Shown here: positions 55,579-63,891 of the stretch, piece by piece
Layout: every line of letters begins with the position of its first letter
Numbering within the stretch: the first letter of the stretch is position 1
Source of the DNA: Cytobacillus pseudoceanisediminis
Lineage (GTDB): Bacteria; Bacillota; Bacilli; Bacillales; Cytobacillaceae
Reading direction: 5' to 3'
NCBI RefSeq assembly: GCF_023516215.1
Contig: NZ_CP097349.1
Coordinates: 744,001 to 808,000 of the forward strand
DNA: 64,000 bases
Program-made: the position numbers and the translations under genes
Notes under the pieces: generated by a model
Databases searched by the model: none
Told to the model about the DNA's origin: nothing
The model's input: only the letters and a program-made list of their open reading frames with translations

Positions 55579-56295
55579 ATGTTTTCGGTATCGGGTATGC
55601 AGGGATTTGAAATATTTTCGGTTATGCACCTTGTTACACTGTTTCTTTTCTTTTTTACCGCCTGGTGGCTTGTGTATTACAGGCAGGCACTTAGGGCCTA
55701 TCAGAAAATCATAAAATGGTCGCTGTTTGGTGCTTTGCTGGCTTGTGAAGTGACGCATCATATATGGCTGGTTCTTACAAATCAGTGGGATGTGGCAGAT
55801 CTGCCGCTCCAGCTTTGCTCTTTGAGCACTTTCATTGCTCTTTACCTGTTTTTGAAGCCTGATAAAAAGGCTTTTTGGCTGCTTTATTTTATTGGTACAA
55901 TACCTCAAATTTTAAGCATGGTGACACCTGATATGGTTTACCAATTTCCTCATTACCGCTACATCAAATACTTTCTTCATCATTCAGCCATTCCGCTTGC
56001 CGTATTATATTTTATTTTGTTTGAAGGATACAGGGTGCCAAAAAAGGCAGTGCTGAAAGGCTTTTTAACACTCAACGTCATTGCGGTTCCAGTCTTCTTT
56101 TTGAATATGCTGCTTGGTACAAATTTCTTTTATTTGACCAGCCCGACAGAAACTAAAACCCTGCTGTCGTTTTTCGGGAACGGTGTCTGGTACTACGCAG
56201 CACTTGAAGCTGCTGCGCTGATTGTCTTTTTGATTACCTATTTACCAATGAATTACATGCAGGCAGTCGAACAAAATAGGGTCCGCGGAAAATGA
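55579..56295 (+). CDS. YwaF-like membrane protein (TIGR02206 family)
   Basis: 238 residues, seven hydrophobic segments. EVTHHIWLVLTNQWDVADLPLQLCSLSTFIALYLF carries the family's LPLQLCS core; FFGNGVWYYAALEAAALIVFLITYLPMNYM ends it. Start ATG 55579 behind GAGGGGGATGACATC. The family occurs widely in Firmicutes; some relatives (TMEM164) are acyltransferases, but a catalytic role here is not shown. Terminator follows. Confidence 0.85.
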   Translation: MFSVSGMQGFEIFSVMHLVTLFLFFFTAWWLVYYRQALRAYQKIIKWSLFGALLACEVTHHIWLVLTNQWDVADLPLQLCSLSTFIALYLFLKPDKKAFWLLYFIGTIPQILSMVTPDMVYQFPHYRYIKYFLHHSAIPLAVLYFILFEGYRVPKKAVLKGFLTLNVIAVPVFFLNMLLGTNFFYLTSPTETKTLLSFFGNGVWYYAALEAAALIVFLITYLPMNYMQAVEQNRVRGK

Positions 56296-56327
56296 AAGCC
56301 TTATTCCTGCCGGGATTAAGGCTTTTC
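56294..56327 (+). terminator. Terminator after the YwaF-like gene
   Basis: AAGCCTTA pairs with TAAGGCTT over a 14-base loop. Its arm-plus-loop (GCCTTATTCCTGCC) recurs inverted at 57357. Confidence 0.8.
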
Positions 56328-56378
56328 TCTTTGAAACATATATAATGTAGGTACATATTTATCAAAGCAGGAGGATTT

Positions 56379-57350
56379 ATGCTGATTAAAGACGAGTTAT
56401 ATGGAGAATACAAGCTTGAACAAGTGCTGGAAGAATTAATCAACAGCAGGCCGGTGGAAAGGTTAAAGGGTGTACACCAGGGCGGAGCGGGCTACCTTGT
56501 CAATGAAAAATGGAATGTCACGAGGTACGAACATTCATTAGGCGTGATGCTGTTAATAAGGAAACTGGGCGGTTCTGTGGAAGAGCAGATTGCCGGTTTG
56601 CTTCATGATGTTTCTCATACTGCCTTTTCCCATGTGGTTGATGGAGTCTTGGAAAATGAAGCAGAAGATTATCATGAACATATTTTTGAGCGTGTTGTCC
56701 TTGAATCTGAGATCCCGGCCATTTTGAAAAGGCATCATCTTGATTATGAAAGTATCCTTTTTGAGGATTCACAATGGACATTATTAGAACAGCCCGCACC
56801 CGAACTTTGTGCGGACCGGCTGGACTACACGTTGAGGGACATGTACCGATACGGTTATATTTCTTTAAATGAGGCACACAGCTTTCTGAAGAGTCTGATC
56901 GTTGTTGACGGCCGAATTTATATTTCTGACCTGCAGGCAGCTGAGTGGTTTGTAAAAACTTATTATAAAGAAGTCATTGATTTCTTCATGGAACCCTTAA
57001 ATATTTATGCAAATGAATCTCTTGCAAAGGTCCTGAAAAGATCTCTGGAAAAAGAAATTCTTCATTTGGGTGATCTCCTTGGCAAAGATGAAGAGGTATT
57101 AGTTAAAATAAGGGAATCAGGGGATCAGGAAGTGAAGGGTCTGCTTGAGAAAATTGATCATAAGGTCACCGCAGAAGAAAACAAGTTAGACTACGATATT
57201 CATTTCAAAGGGAAAATCAGATTGATAGATCCTTCCGTTTTGATTAACAGCAAGCTCATCAGGGCATCAAGCCTGTCAGATGATGTTAATAACAGTGGAC
57301 AAAATGCATATGAAAAAGCCATGGAAGGTGTGTACATAAAAATTCAATAA
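56379..57350 (+). CDS. HD-domain phosphohydrolase
   Basis: 323 residues from ATG 56379 (GGAGGATTT). HD motif: RYEHSLGVMLLIRK, then LLHDVSHTAFSH (H-D pair), and ADRLDYTLRDMYRYG; same fold as YwfO-type dGTPase-like proteins (about 430 residues), but shorter. Metal-dependent phosphohydrolase, maybe acting on a nucleotide. Flanked on both sides by inverted copies of one terminator hairpin. Confidence 0.88.
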   Translation: MLIKDELYGEYKLEQVLEELINSRPVERLKGVHQGGAGYLVNEKWNVTRYEHSLGVMLLIRKLGGSVEEQIAGLLHDVSHTAFSHVVDGVLENEAEDYHEHIFERVVLESEIPAILKRHHLDYESILFEDSQWTLLEQPAPELCADRLDYTLRDMYRYGYISLNEAHSFLKSLIVVDGRIYISDLQAAEWFVKTYYKEVIDFFMEPLNIYANESLAKVLKRSLEKEILHLGDLLGKDEEVLVKIRESGDQEVKGLLEKIDHKVTAEENKLDYDIHFKGKIRLIDPSVLINSKLIRASSLSDDVNNSGQNAYEKAMEGVYIKIQ

Positions 57351-57356
57351 TGAAGG

Positions 57357-57396
57357 AAGCCTTATCACTGCATCCGGGCAGGAATAAGGCTTTTCC
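57357..57396. terminator. Terminator of the HD gene, inverted copy of the 56294 hairpin
   Basis: AAGCCTTAT pairs with ATAAGGCTT; the loop contains GCATCCGGGCAGGA, matching the complement of the 56294 loop. T/C-rich tail follows. It also ends the minus-strand 52-aa gene. Confidence 0.8.
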
Positions 57397-57398
57397 TT

Positions 57399-57557
57399 TT
57401 ATCGTTTATTCTGTTCCTTTTCTTTTTCATACTGCCGCTGCGGAGTCATTTTGGAAATGGCATCTTCAACAACTTCCTGTGCTTTCTGCGCTTCCCGATC
57501 CTGTTTTTGAGCTTCTTCCTGAATACGGTTAACATCCTGTGGAGTTTTTTCACTCAT
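57399..57557 (-). CDS. Small highly charged protein (52 aa)
   Basis: ATG 57555-57557 behind GGGAGGCAAATGAT, stop TAA 57399-57401. MSEKTPQDVNRIQEEAQKQD then EAQKAQEVVEDAISKMTP and a KEKEQNKR end: nearly all helix, rich in Gln/Glu/Lys, no Cys, no hydrophobic segment. Good ribosome site and terminator overlap make it a real gene that a 60-residue cutoff would miss. Function unknown; may be a disordered stress protein. Confidence 0.7.
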   Translation of the reverse strand: MSEKTPQDVNRIQEEAQKQDREAQKAQEVVEDAISKMTPQRQYEKEKEQNKR

Positions 57558-57851
57558 ATCATTTGCCTCCCTTTTCTCCTGTATGTTACTAATGTTTCCG
57601 TTTTAGAAGGAAATAAACAATCCGGATAGAGATGATACCAACGTAATATGATAGCGAAGGGGCTGAGACGATGGCAGATTTCTTATTTACTGAGTGCTAA
57701 TCTGGAGTTATTTCGATCCGAAGAAAGCCTGCTGTGGGGAAAGTGGTGGATGTATAAGGAAGAGCCAGAGAAATCGGAAGGGGCCATTGCTAATCAAAAA
57801 TGATGTGTATGATCGTTCTAACTGTTATCTTTGCATTTGGCCTCTTTTAAG
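57558..57851. other. Intergenic, nothing recognised
   Basis: Several frames are open for short stretches, one with CC and CxxC-like residues near 57730, but none has a ribosome site or shows codon-like composition. Confidence 0.35.
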
Positions 57852-57893
57852 AGAACTCTCAGTCACTCCGTCTAACAGTGGCCTGAGAGTTCT
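57852..57893. terminator. Hairpin ending the DeoR gene
   Basis: AGAACTCTCAG pairs perfectly with CTGAGAGTTCT across a 20-base loop, 9 bases before the DeoR stop. Confidence 0.7.
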
Positions 57894-57901
57894 GTTTCAT
57901 T

Positions 57902-58693
57902 TTATGTATAGACTTTTACCCATTTTAGCCCATTGAACTTGATTTCCTCCTCCGGCCAATTCTGCGGCAAATCCGCATCAGTAATGACAAAATCAATAGC
58001 CGAAAAAGGGCTGATATGGAAAAATGCCCTTTGATTCAGTTTTGAGGAATCGGCTGCCACATAAACCTGTTTAGATCTTTTTATCATGATAGCAGAGGCA
58101 GCAGCTTCATCAATATTATAATCGCATATCCCTTCGCGGTTCATTCCTCCACAGGAGATAAAGGCCTTGTCAAAATAAAAGTGTTCCAGCATCTGATTAG
58201 TTAGTGAACCTGAGGTTGAGCGCTGCAGAGGATTCACGGTCCCGCCAATCAGAATGACCCTGCCATTGAACAGTTTATTTTCCATTCTTGTATTTAATAT
58301 TTCTGCGGCAGCCAGTGAATTGGTTACGATCGTTACGTTCTCAACATTTTCAATCGAACCGGCAATATGAAGAGTTGTGGAGCCGACATCCAAAACAATT
58401 GTTTCTCCATCGGAAATAAAGCTTGCTGCAGCTTCACCAATTTTCTTTTTGATGGGGAGGCTTACAACAATCCTTTTATTTAATTGCTGCTCCTTCTCTA
58501 AGCCAAAATAGCATATGGCTCCTCCATGAATTCTTCGCAATTTATTTCCCTTCTCAAGCCGTCTCAAGTCACTCCGGATTGTTTCTGGCGTTACACTTAA
58601 TTTTCTGGAGAGATCCGCTACACTCACTTTATTTGTTAATTCTAATTCCCTGATAATCCTCCTGTGCCTTTCCGCAACGAACCCTTTTTTCAT
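57902..58693 (-). CDS. DeoR family transcriptional regulator
   Basis: 263 residues from ATG 58693 (GGGGGGACCAATA); the frame from 58726 lacks a ribosome site. HTH: AERHRRIIRELELTNKVSVADLSRKLSVTPETIRSDLRRLE (DeoR signature), sugar-phosphate sensing DeoRC domain with VLDVGSTTLHIA, ITVTNS-like TIVTNSLAAAEIL, and VYVAADSSKL. Divergent from the metallophosphoesterase/TatA genes 312 bases away; probably represses them or a phospho-sugar pathway. Effector unknown. Confidence 0.9.
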   Translation of the reverse strand: MKKGFVAERHRRIIRELELTNKVSVADLSRKLSVTPETIRSDLRRLEKGNKLRRIHGGAICYFGLEKEQQLNKRIVVSLPIKKKIGEAAASFISDGETIVLDVGSTTLHIAGSIENVENVTIVTNSLAAAEILNTRMENKLFNGRVILIGGTVNPLQRSTSGSLTNQMLEHFYFDKAFISCGGMNREGICDYNIDEAAASAIMIKRSKQVYVAADSSKLNQRAFFHISPFSAIDFVITDADLPQNWPEEEIKFNGLKWVKVYT

Positions 58694-59005
58694 TATTGGT
58701 CCCCCCGTTTTCATCTTATGGATCATTATAGGGCTGAAGTTTTAAAAATTGAGGTCAAAAATATTAATTTATATAAAAGTTTAAAAACAGAAATGAAAAC
58801 AAAAGAATACAAAGAGAGGAAAGTCCCGAATTTCATTCTTCCTTCCTATTAATCTCAGATGAAAATTGAAAATCATATTTTTGTTTATCTTTTTGCCTTT
58901 GTTTTCTTTACTAAACAATCTATTGATATTAATACTTCTTTAATAGATTTACTCTAGGATTTTAACCGTAGGGGAATTTTTTATCAATTCATGGAGGTAA
59001 GGATG
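58694..59005. other. Divergent intergenic region, promoters expected
   Basis: AT-rich; TTGATA-like and TATTAA-like elements near 58921-58945 could drive the metallophosphoesterase gene. I see no clear DeoR operator repeat and no Pho box here. Confidence 0.35.
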
Positions 59006-60204
59006 ATGAAAGAAAATGAAAGCAAAGGAATGGACAGAAGGGCATTTATTAAAGCGGGAGGAGCAGGGACACTGGCTTTAACTATGGCAGCTGCAGGCTT
59101 GCCTGGAGACTTATTCGAAAGCAGGGTTCAAGCGGAAGAGATAAGTGAAAAGCTGGAAGGGCCAAGGCTTTCCTTCAATTCGAATGGGAAATTTAAAGTT
59201 GTCCAATTTAATGATACTCAGGATGATGAAAGGATCGACAGACGGACCATACAGCTGATGGAAAAGGTGCTTGATTCAGAGAAGCCTGATTTTGTCGTTT
59301 TAAATGGTGACAATATAACAGGCGGGTGTGATACAGAATTAGAAATGAAGCAAGCCATGAATAATGTCGTCCAGCCAATGGAAAAAGGGGAATCCGCTGG
59401 GCGGCTACGTTTGGAAATCATGATGAGGACTCATCTCCAAAGAGCGGCATGGATGAGAGCGGTATGCTCAAGTTCTATATGAAATACAAGCATAATATGA
59501 ACACACCTGGACAAAAAGGCCTTACAGGAACAGGAAATATGAATCTATTAATCAAAAAATCCAGAGGGAATAAGGCAGCATTTAATCTCTGGCTTTTAGA
59601 CAGCGGCAGATATGCCCCTCAAACGATCGCCGGCCAGGATTTCAAGGGCTATCCAACATGGGATTGGCTGCGATTTAATCAGGTTAATTGGTATTATGAA
59701 AGATCCAAAGCAATAGAAAAGCGTTATGGCTATAAAGTGCCTTCTCTTGTATTCATTCATATTCCTCTATGGGAGCACCGTTTTATGTGGTGGGGCAGTG
59801 TGGACGGCAGAACACAGGCCGGGCATGATTTGGCTGTGGCCAGGCATCAAATCAATGGAGAGCGGAATGAAGATGAGTGCCCCGGCCCAATCAACAGCGG
59901 CTTGTTTACAGCCATGCTGGATAGAGGGGATGTGAAAGGCGTATTCTGCGGCCATGATCATATTAATACATATTGCGGCAACTACTATGGAATTCTGCTC
60001 GGATATGCCGGGAATACCGGCTTTGGCACTTACGGTCTTTCAGGGCCCGACAGAAACAGACTTCGGGGAGCGAGAGTGTTTAATTTAGATGAAAATCATG
60101 AAGGTGTTTTAGCAGATACCCATATGGTTTTTGCCAAAGACTTCGGTATTGATTTAACAGCCAACGACCAGAGCATTGATCCGCTGCCGCTGGAGAAAGA
60201 ATAG
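59006..60204 (+). CDS. Tat-exported metallophosphoesterase (frameshift at A5G4)
   Basis: About 399 residues after repair of one base at 59382-59390. Twin-arginine signal MDRRAFIKAG near residues 13-21, then AGTLALTMAAAGLPG. First frame: FNDTQDDERID, VVLNGDNITGG (metal ligands). Second frame: TFGNHDEDS (GNHD ligands), FIHIPLWEH, FCGHDHINTY. Calcineurin-like phosphoesterase, extracytoplasmic. Start ATG 59006 is 8 bases after GGAGG. Adjacent to a second Tat phosphoesterase and a TatA, so the three form a dedicated export unit. Substrate unknown; DeoR neighbour suggests sugar-phosphate-type esters. Confidence 0.82.
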
Positions 60205-60282
60205 GCTAAAACAGGCCAACGAAGTTAATAAGGGACGGTGTTAAGAGGAGTATGGAAAAATTGGAGAAGGAGTTTATTAATC

Positions 60283-61686
60283 ATGAATGATAATCGGACT
60301 GGACAAAGAGATGGAAATATATTTAAAAAAGAAATGGATCGCCGTGCTTTTTTGCAGAAGACTACCTTAGCTGCCAGTGCAACAATTGGATTATCTCTTG
60401 CTAACTCTCTTAATTTAATTACAGCAAGTGCTGCCTCTTCTGCTTCGATTATGAATTCTGCTGGCAAACCGGATTTAGTTTTCCCGGTTATTAGTGACAT
60501 TCATATCCATAACAGCAGCAATAAAACACTTGAAAAGTTTATAACAACTTTAGAACAGCTAAATAAGGCTGTTCCGGAGCAGGATGCTTTTTTGGTTGTG
60601 GGAGATTTAACAGATTATGGATATGAAGCCGAATTCGATAAGTTTATGTCAGCTTATAATGCCCACAAACAGCCGGGTGCCGTCTCCATGTTTGCCATAG
60701 GGAATCATGACTATTGGAATGGCTTATCAGCAGCAGATGCACAGAAGCGATTCCTAACAAAAACAGGCATGGAATCTATCTGCTATCACAAGGTAATCAA
60801 AGGCTACCATTTTATTATTCTGGGAACAGAAGATGGATTAACAGAGGGCACATTCTCCGTTGAACAAATTAATTGGCTGGGTGAGCAGCTGAAGATTGCT
60901 CATGAAGATGATTGGAAAAAGCCAATTTTTGTCTTTCACCATCAGCCGATTAAAGGGACAGTCTATGGCAGCGAATGGGGCTTTACTCAAAATAGAGACC
61001 TTTTTTACAACACTTTAAAGGAATATCCGCAAGTCATCTCATTTTCCGGTCATACGCACTATCCTCTTGATGACCCGAGAATCATTCACCAGAAGGATTT
61101 TACTTCAATTGGAACCTCAACTGGCGCTTATTTGTGGCTGGATGCCGGCAGAATTCAAGGGGAAGTGCCTGAGGGTGCAGATGTCCTGAATCAGGCATTA
61201 ATTGTAGAGGTACATAATAATAAGGTGCTGATCAGGCGACGCGATATTCATCATAATGATTGGACAGGTGAGCCATTTGAAATAAACTATCCGGCAAATA
61301 AGCGGAAATTTTCATACACAGAAGACAGAGATAAGCAGGCACCTTTTTTTACAAAAGATGCGATGCTTTCCATTAATCATGAAATGACATCAGCCACTGG
61401 CATGGCCATTATGTTTACCCAGGCCAAGGATGACCTGCTGGTTCATGACTACAAGGTAGTGGCAAGACATGCAAATTCAGAGAAAGTTGTGAAGGAATTT
61501 CTTGCTTTCTCGGAATTCTATAAAGATCCTGTGCCAAACCCCTTGACGTTAACAATTGAAGGATTAGAGGCCAATACAGCCTATCAAATTGAGGTGCATG
61601 CACTGGATGCTTATGGGAATGTATGTAAGAGGCCTTTAAAAGCTTTAGGGAAGACGAAAACATTGGCTGCCGCAGAAACCGTTTAA
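60283..61686 (+). CDS. Second Tat-exported metallophosphoesterase
   Basis: 467 residues from ATG 60283 (AAGGAG, 10-base gap). Tat signal MDRRAFLQKTTLAASATIG. Calcineurin ligands in order: VISDIHIHNSS, VVGDLTDYG, AIGNHDYW, VFHHQPI, SGHTHYP. The C-terminal ~110 residues (from about SYTEDRDKQ) are beta-rich and end in a fibronectin-III-like FTIEGLEANTAYQIEV pattern (LTIEGLEANTAYQIEVHALD), perhaps wall- or polymer-binding. Same operon as the first enzyme and TatA. Confidence 0.88.
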   Translation: MNDNRTGQRDGNIFKKEMDRRAFLQKTTLAASATIGLSLANSLNLITASAASSASIMNSAGKPDLVFPVISDIHIHNSSNKTLEKFITTLEQLNKAVPEQDAFLVVGDLTDYGYEAEFDKFMSAYNAHKQPGAVSMFAIGNHDYWNGLSAADAQKRFLTKTGMESICYHKVIKGYHFIILGTEDGLTEGTFSVEQINWLGEQLKIAHEDDWKKPIFVFHHQPIKGTVYGSEWGFTQNRDLFYNTLKEYPQVISFSGHTHYPLDDPRIIHQKDFTSIGTSTGAYLWLDAGRIQGEVPEGADVLNQALIVEVHNNKVLIRRRDIHHNDWTGEPFEINYPANKRKFSYTEDRDKQAPFFTKDAMLSINHEMTSATGMAIMFTQAKDDLLVHDYKVVARHANSEKVVKEFLAFSEFYKDPVPNPLTLTIEGLEANTAYQIEVHALDAYGNVCKRPLKALGKTKTLAAAETV

Positions 61687-61726
61687 TTAAGACGGTTAGT
61701 AACAATACTCAGCAGGAGGGATGAAC

Positions 61727-61909
61727 ATGCTGCAAAATATAGGTATACCTGGACTAATATTAGTATTAGTTATCGCACTTATCATTTTCGGTCCATCGAA
61801 GCTGCCGGAAATTGGCCGAGCATTCGGCTCGACATTGAGGGAATTTAAAAGCTCAACAAAAGAATTGCTGTCAGAGAACCAGGAAGACAGCAGCAAAACG
61901 AAATCATAA
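61727..61909 (+). CDS. tatA: TatA-family translocase subunit
   Basis: 60 residues from ATG 61727 (CAGGAGGGATGAAC). One membrane helix, [25 protein letters not shown], with the FGPxKLPE hinge and amphipathic helix, then a polar tail. It follows two Tat substrates directly, as tatAd-tatCd follows phoD in B. subtilis, but no tatC is linked here. Works with a TatC encoded elsewhere. Confidence 0.92.
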   Translation: MLQNIGIPGLILVLVIALIIFGPSKLPEIGRAFGSTLREFKSSTKELLSENQEDSSKTKS

Positions 61910-61918
61910 AGCAGAAAT

Positions 61919-61948
61919 GGGCCGACTTTTTTGGAGTTGGCCCTTTTT
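61919..61948 (+). terminator. Terminator of the phosphoesterase-tatA operon
   Basis: GGGCCGAC pairs with GTTGGCCC (one G-T wobble) then T5. Confidence 0.85.
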
Positions 61949-61985
61949 CGTGAAGATTTTTATGAAAAAAGCTGTCTTCCAAATG

Positions 61986-62062
61986 GGAATATCGGCCACT
62001 TTCGGTAGATTATCGGTCAGAAATTGAATATATCGGTCACTTTTCCAATATATCGGTCAGTT
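61986..62062. repeat. ~20-bp tandem repeat (TATCGGTCA family, minus-oriented)
   Basis: ATATCGGCCAC, ATTATCGGTCAG, ATATCGGTCAC and ATATCGGTCAG follow at 21, 20 and 20 bases. The core is the reverse complement of TGACCGATA at 17910-18005. Situated between tatA and the phosphonate genes. Confidence 0.7.
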
Positions 62063-62120
62063 GCTTTAATGCGGGGCTTTTACTAAGGCAGAAACCACTA
62101 AACTGAAAATCATAATAGGA

Positions 62121-62158
62121 ATTACAAACTCTTAACAGAAATTTACATCCCGTTAACC
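62121..62158 (+). promoter_or_regulatory. PhoP-box-like tandem repeats before the phosphonate genes
   Basis: ATTACA (62121), TTAACA (62132), TTTACA (62142) and TTAACC (62153) are spaced 11, 10 and 11 bases, the direct-repeat pattern of Bacillus PhoP boxes (TTAACA-like every 11 bp). A possible -10 TATTCT is at 62179-62184, 20 bases after the last box, as in PhoP-activated promoters. Confidence 0.6.
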
Positions 62159-62216
62159 TATCTGGCTTGGCACCAAGTTATTCTAGTAAAAAAGGCTGCA
62201 AATGGGAGGAATGGAG

Positions 62217-63083
62217 ATGAAAGCAGAGCTGCATTGCCATACGAATATTTCTGATTGCCCGCTATCAATTGATGAGGTTTTGAATCTGGCCATTGCCAAT
62301 GAGGTTTCACATTTGGCCATTACGAACCATGACACCACAAAAGGGCTGAGGGAAGCAATTGAGCGAGGTAAGAGGTATGGAGTGGAGGTGATCCCTGGTA
62401 TTGAAATTTCTGCTTTTGATTTTGACAGGGCACGCCGGGTCCACATTCTGGGCTATTTTATCGAACCTGGGCATAAGTCAATTGAAACGCTGTGCCAGCC
62501 GATCATTGAGCGGAGGCATAAGCTTTCGTTCGAAATGGTTCAAAGGCTGATATCAGCAGGCTACAGCATTACATGGGACCGCTGTCTGGAGCTTTCTGCG
62601 GGTGGAACGGGAGTTTATAAGCAGCACATCATGGAAGCTCTTATTGAAACTGGATATGCAGATTCTATATATGGTTCCCAATACAAAAAATTATTTGGCC
62701 GCGGTCAAAATGGAGAATCGAAAGGAGTGGCTTTTATCCCGATGGAATATGTGGATGCGAGGCTTGCTGTTGAGGCAATTCTTGAAGCAGGCGGTGTGCC
62801 GGTACTTGCCCACCCTGGCCAATATGGAAATTTTGAAAAAGTGCCTGAGCTGGTTGAAGCCGGCCTGCAGGGGATAGAAGTCTGGCACCCCCTTCATAAT
62901 AAACAGCATGAAGAAATGGCAAGGAAACTGGCCATACAATATGGATTAACCATGACTGGAGGCTCCGACTTTCATGGTGCTTATGGTGAGAAACCGGTTG
63001 TGCTGGGCTGCATGTCTCCGGGTGTGGAGAGAGTGCATGAATTAGCTGCAAGACGGCAGAGACTGAAAAGCCAGCGATTATAG
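62217..63083 (+). CDS. PHP-domain phosphoesterase, phosphonate-cluster type
   Basis: 288 residues from ATG 62217 (GGGAGGAATGGAG); frame opens at 62202. PHP metal ligands: AELHCHTNISD (H-x-H), ITNHDTT, IPGIEIS, LAHPGQYG, TGGSDFHG. PHP enzymes of this type hydrolyse phosphoribosyl 1,2-cyclic phosphate in C-P lyase pathways of Firmicutes and Actinobacteria that lack PhnP (established for Eggerthella). The neighbours (phosphonate hexapeptide transferase, PhnF-like GntR) point to that job; YciV/TrpH-type RNase is the alternative. Confidence 0.8.
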   Translation: MKAELHCHTNISDCPLSIDEVLNLAIANEVSHLAITNHDTTKGLREAIERGKRYGVEVIPGIEISAFDFDRARRVHILGYFIEPGHKSIETLCQPIIERRHKLSFEMVQRLISAGYSITWDRCLELSAGGTGVYKQHIMEALIETGYADSIYGSQYKKLFGRGQNGESKGVAFIPMEYVDARLAVEAILEAGGVPVLAHPGQYGNFEKVPELVEAGLQGIEVWHPLHNKQHEEMARKLAIQYGLTMTGGSDFHGAYGEKPVVLGCMSPGVERVHELAARRQRLKSQRL

Positions 63084-63109
63084 GCAGCACATTTAAAAAG
63101 GGGTGGGAT

Positions 63110-63751
63110 ATGCACATGTCAATGATTTATAAACCAAAAAAGGATGAAAAACTCTCTGTTTCACCTGCTGTACATCATTCCAGCTTCATCATTGACAGCT
63201 ATGCGGGAGAATGGACATCAATCGGAGAAAGAAATAAAATTATCGAATCAAAATTTGGCGACTACACTTATACAATGGATGATGTGACAGTCAACTATGC
63301 TGAAATCGGCAAGTTCTGTTCCATTGCTTCTCATGCATGCATTAATCCCGTTCAGCATCCGATGGACCGGGTGACCCAGCACCATATGACCTATCGGAAA
63401 GTCGATTATGGTTTTGGCAATCAGGATGATCATGAATTTTTTGATTGGCGCCGAACCAATCGGGTCAAAATTGGCCATGATGTATGGATTGGGCACGGTG
63501 CCATCATCATGAAGGGCGTTGAAATCGGCACGGGATCGGTCATCGGGTCCGGGGCAGTCGTTACAAAGGATGTTGACCCCTATACGATTGCAGCCGGCGT
63601 GCCCGCTAAGCCGTTGAAAAGAAGGTTCACTGAAGAAACAGCTGGAAAGCTGCTTGAGATTGCCTGGTGGGATTGGCCACGAGAAAAGCTGGAAGCCCAT
63701 TTTGATGAATTAAACGATACGGAAGCTTTCATCAGGAAATTTGGGAGCTGA
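63110..63751 (+). CDS. Hexapeptide-repeat transferase of the phosphonate type (TIGR03308-like)
   Basis: 213 residues from ATG 63110 (AAGGGGTGGGAT; ATG 63116 is equally near). Left-handed beta-helix: VNYAEIGKFCSIASHACINPVQHP, then VKIGHDVWIGHGAIIMKGVEIGTGSVIGSGAVVTKDV. The long insert with the xenobiotic-acetyltransferase pattern and its position in a phn locus match the phosphonate-associated transferase family; acetylation of an aminophosphonate is the likely role. Ends 140 bases before the PhnF-like gene with a hairpin. Confidence 0.8.
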   Translation: MHMSMIYKPKKDEKLSVSPAVHHSSFIIDSYAGEWTSIGERNKIIESKFGDYTYTMDDVTVNYAEIGKFCSIASHACINPVQHPMDRVTQHHMTYRKVDYGFGNQDDHEFFDWRRTNRVKIGHDVWIGHGAIIMKGVEIGTGSVIGSGAVVTKDVDPYTIAAGVPAKPLKRRFTEETAGKLLEIAWWDWPREKLEAHFDELNDTEAFIRKFGS

Positions 63752-63766
63752 AACATAGCCTTACAA

Positions 63767-63802
63767 GACCCAGTCACTAAAAGGATTGGGTCATTTTCAT
63801 TT
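63767..63802 (+). terminator. Hairpin after the hexapeptide transferase gene
   Basis: GACCCAGTC pairs with GATTGGGTC (one wobble), followed by a T-rich tail. Confidence 0.65.
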
Positions 63803-63891
63803 TTTATAAAAACATTACATTCATGTAACTCTCCATATAAACTCTTTCTTTAGACTTAAATTGTTTCCGGATTCCGAAAGGGGCTGATTGT

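Noticed and set aside
57694..57936. 80-residue Cys-containing ORF
   Set aside because: No ribosome site; 3' end overlaps the DeoR gene and its terminator.
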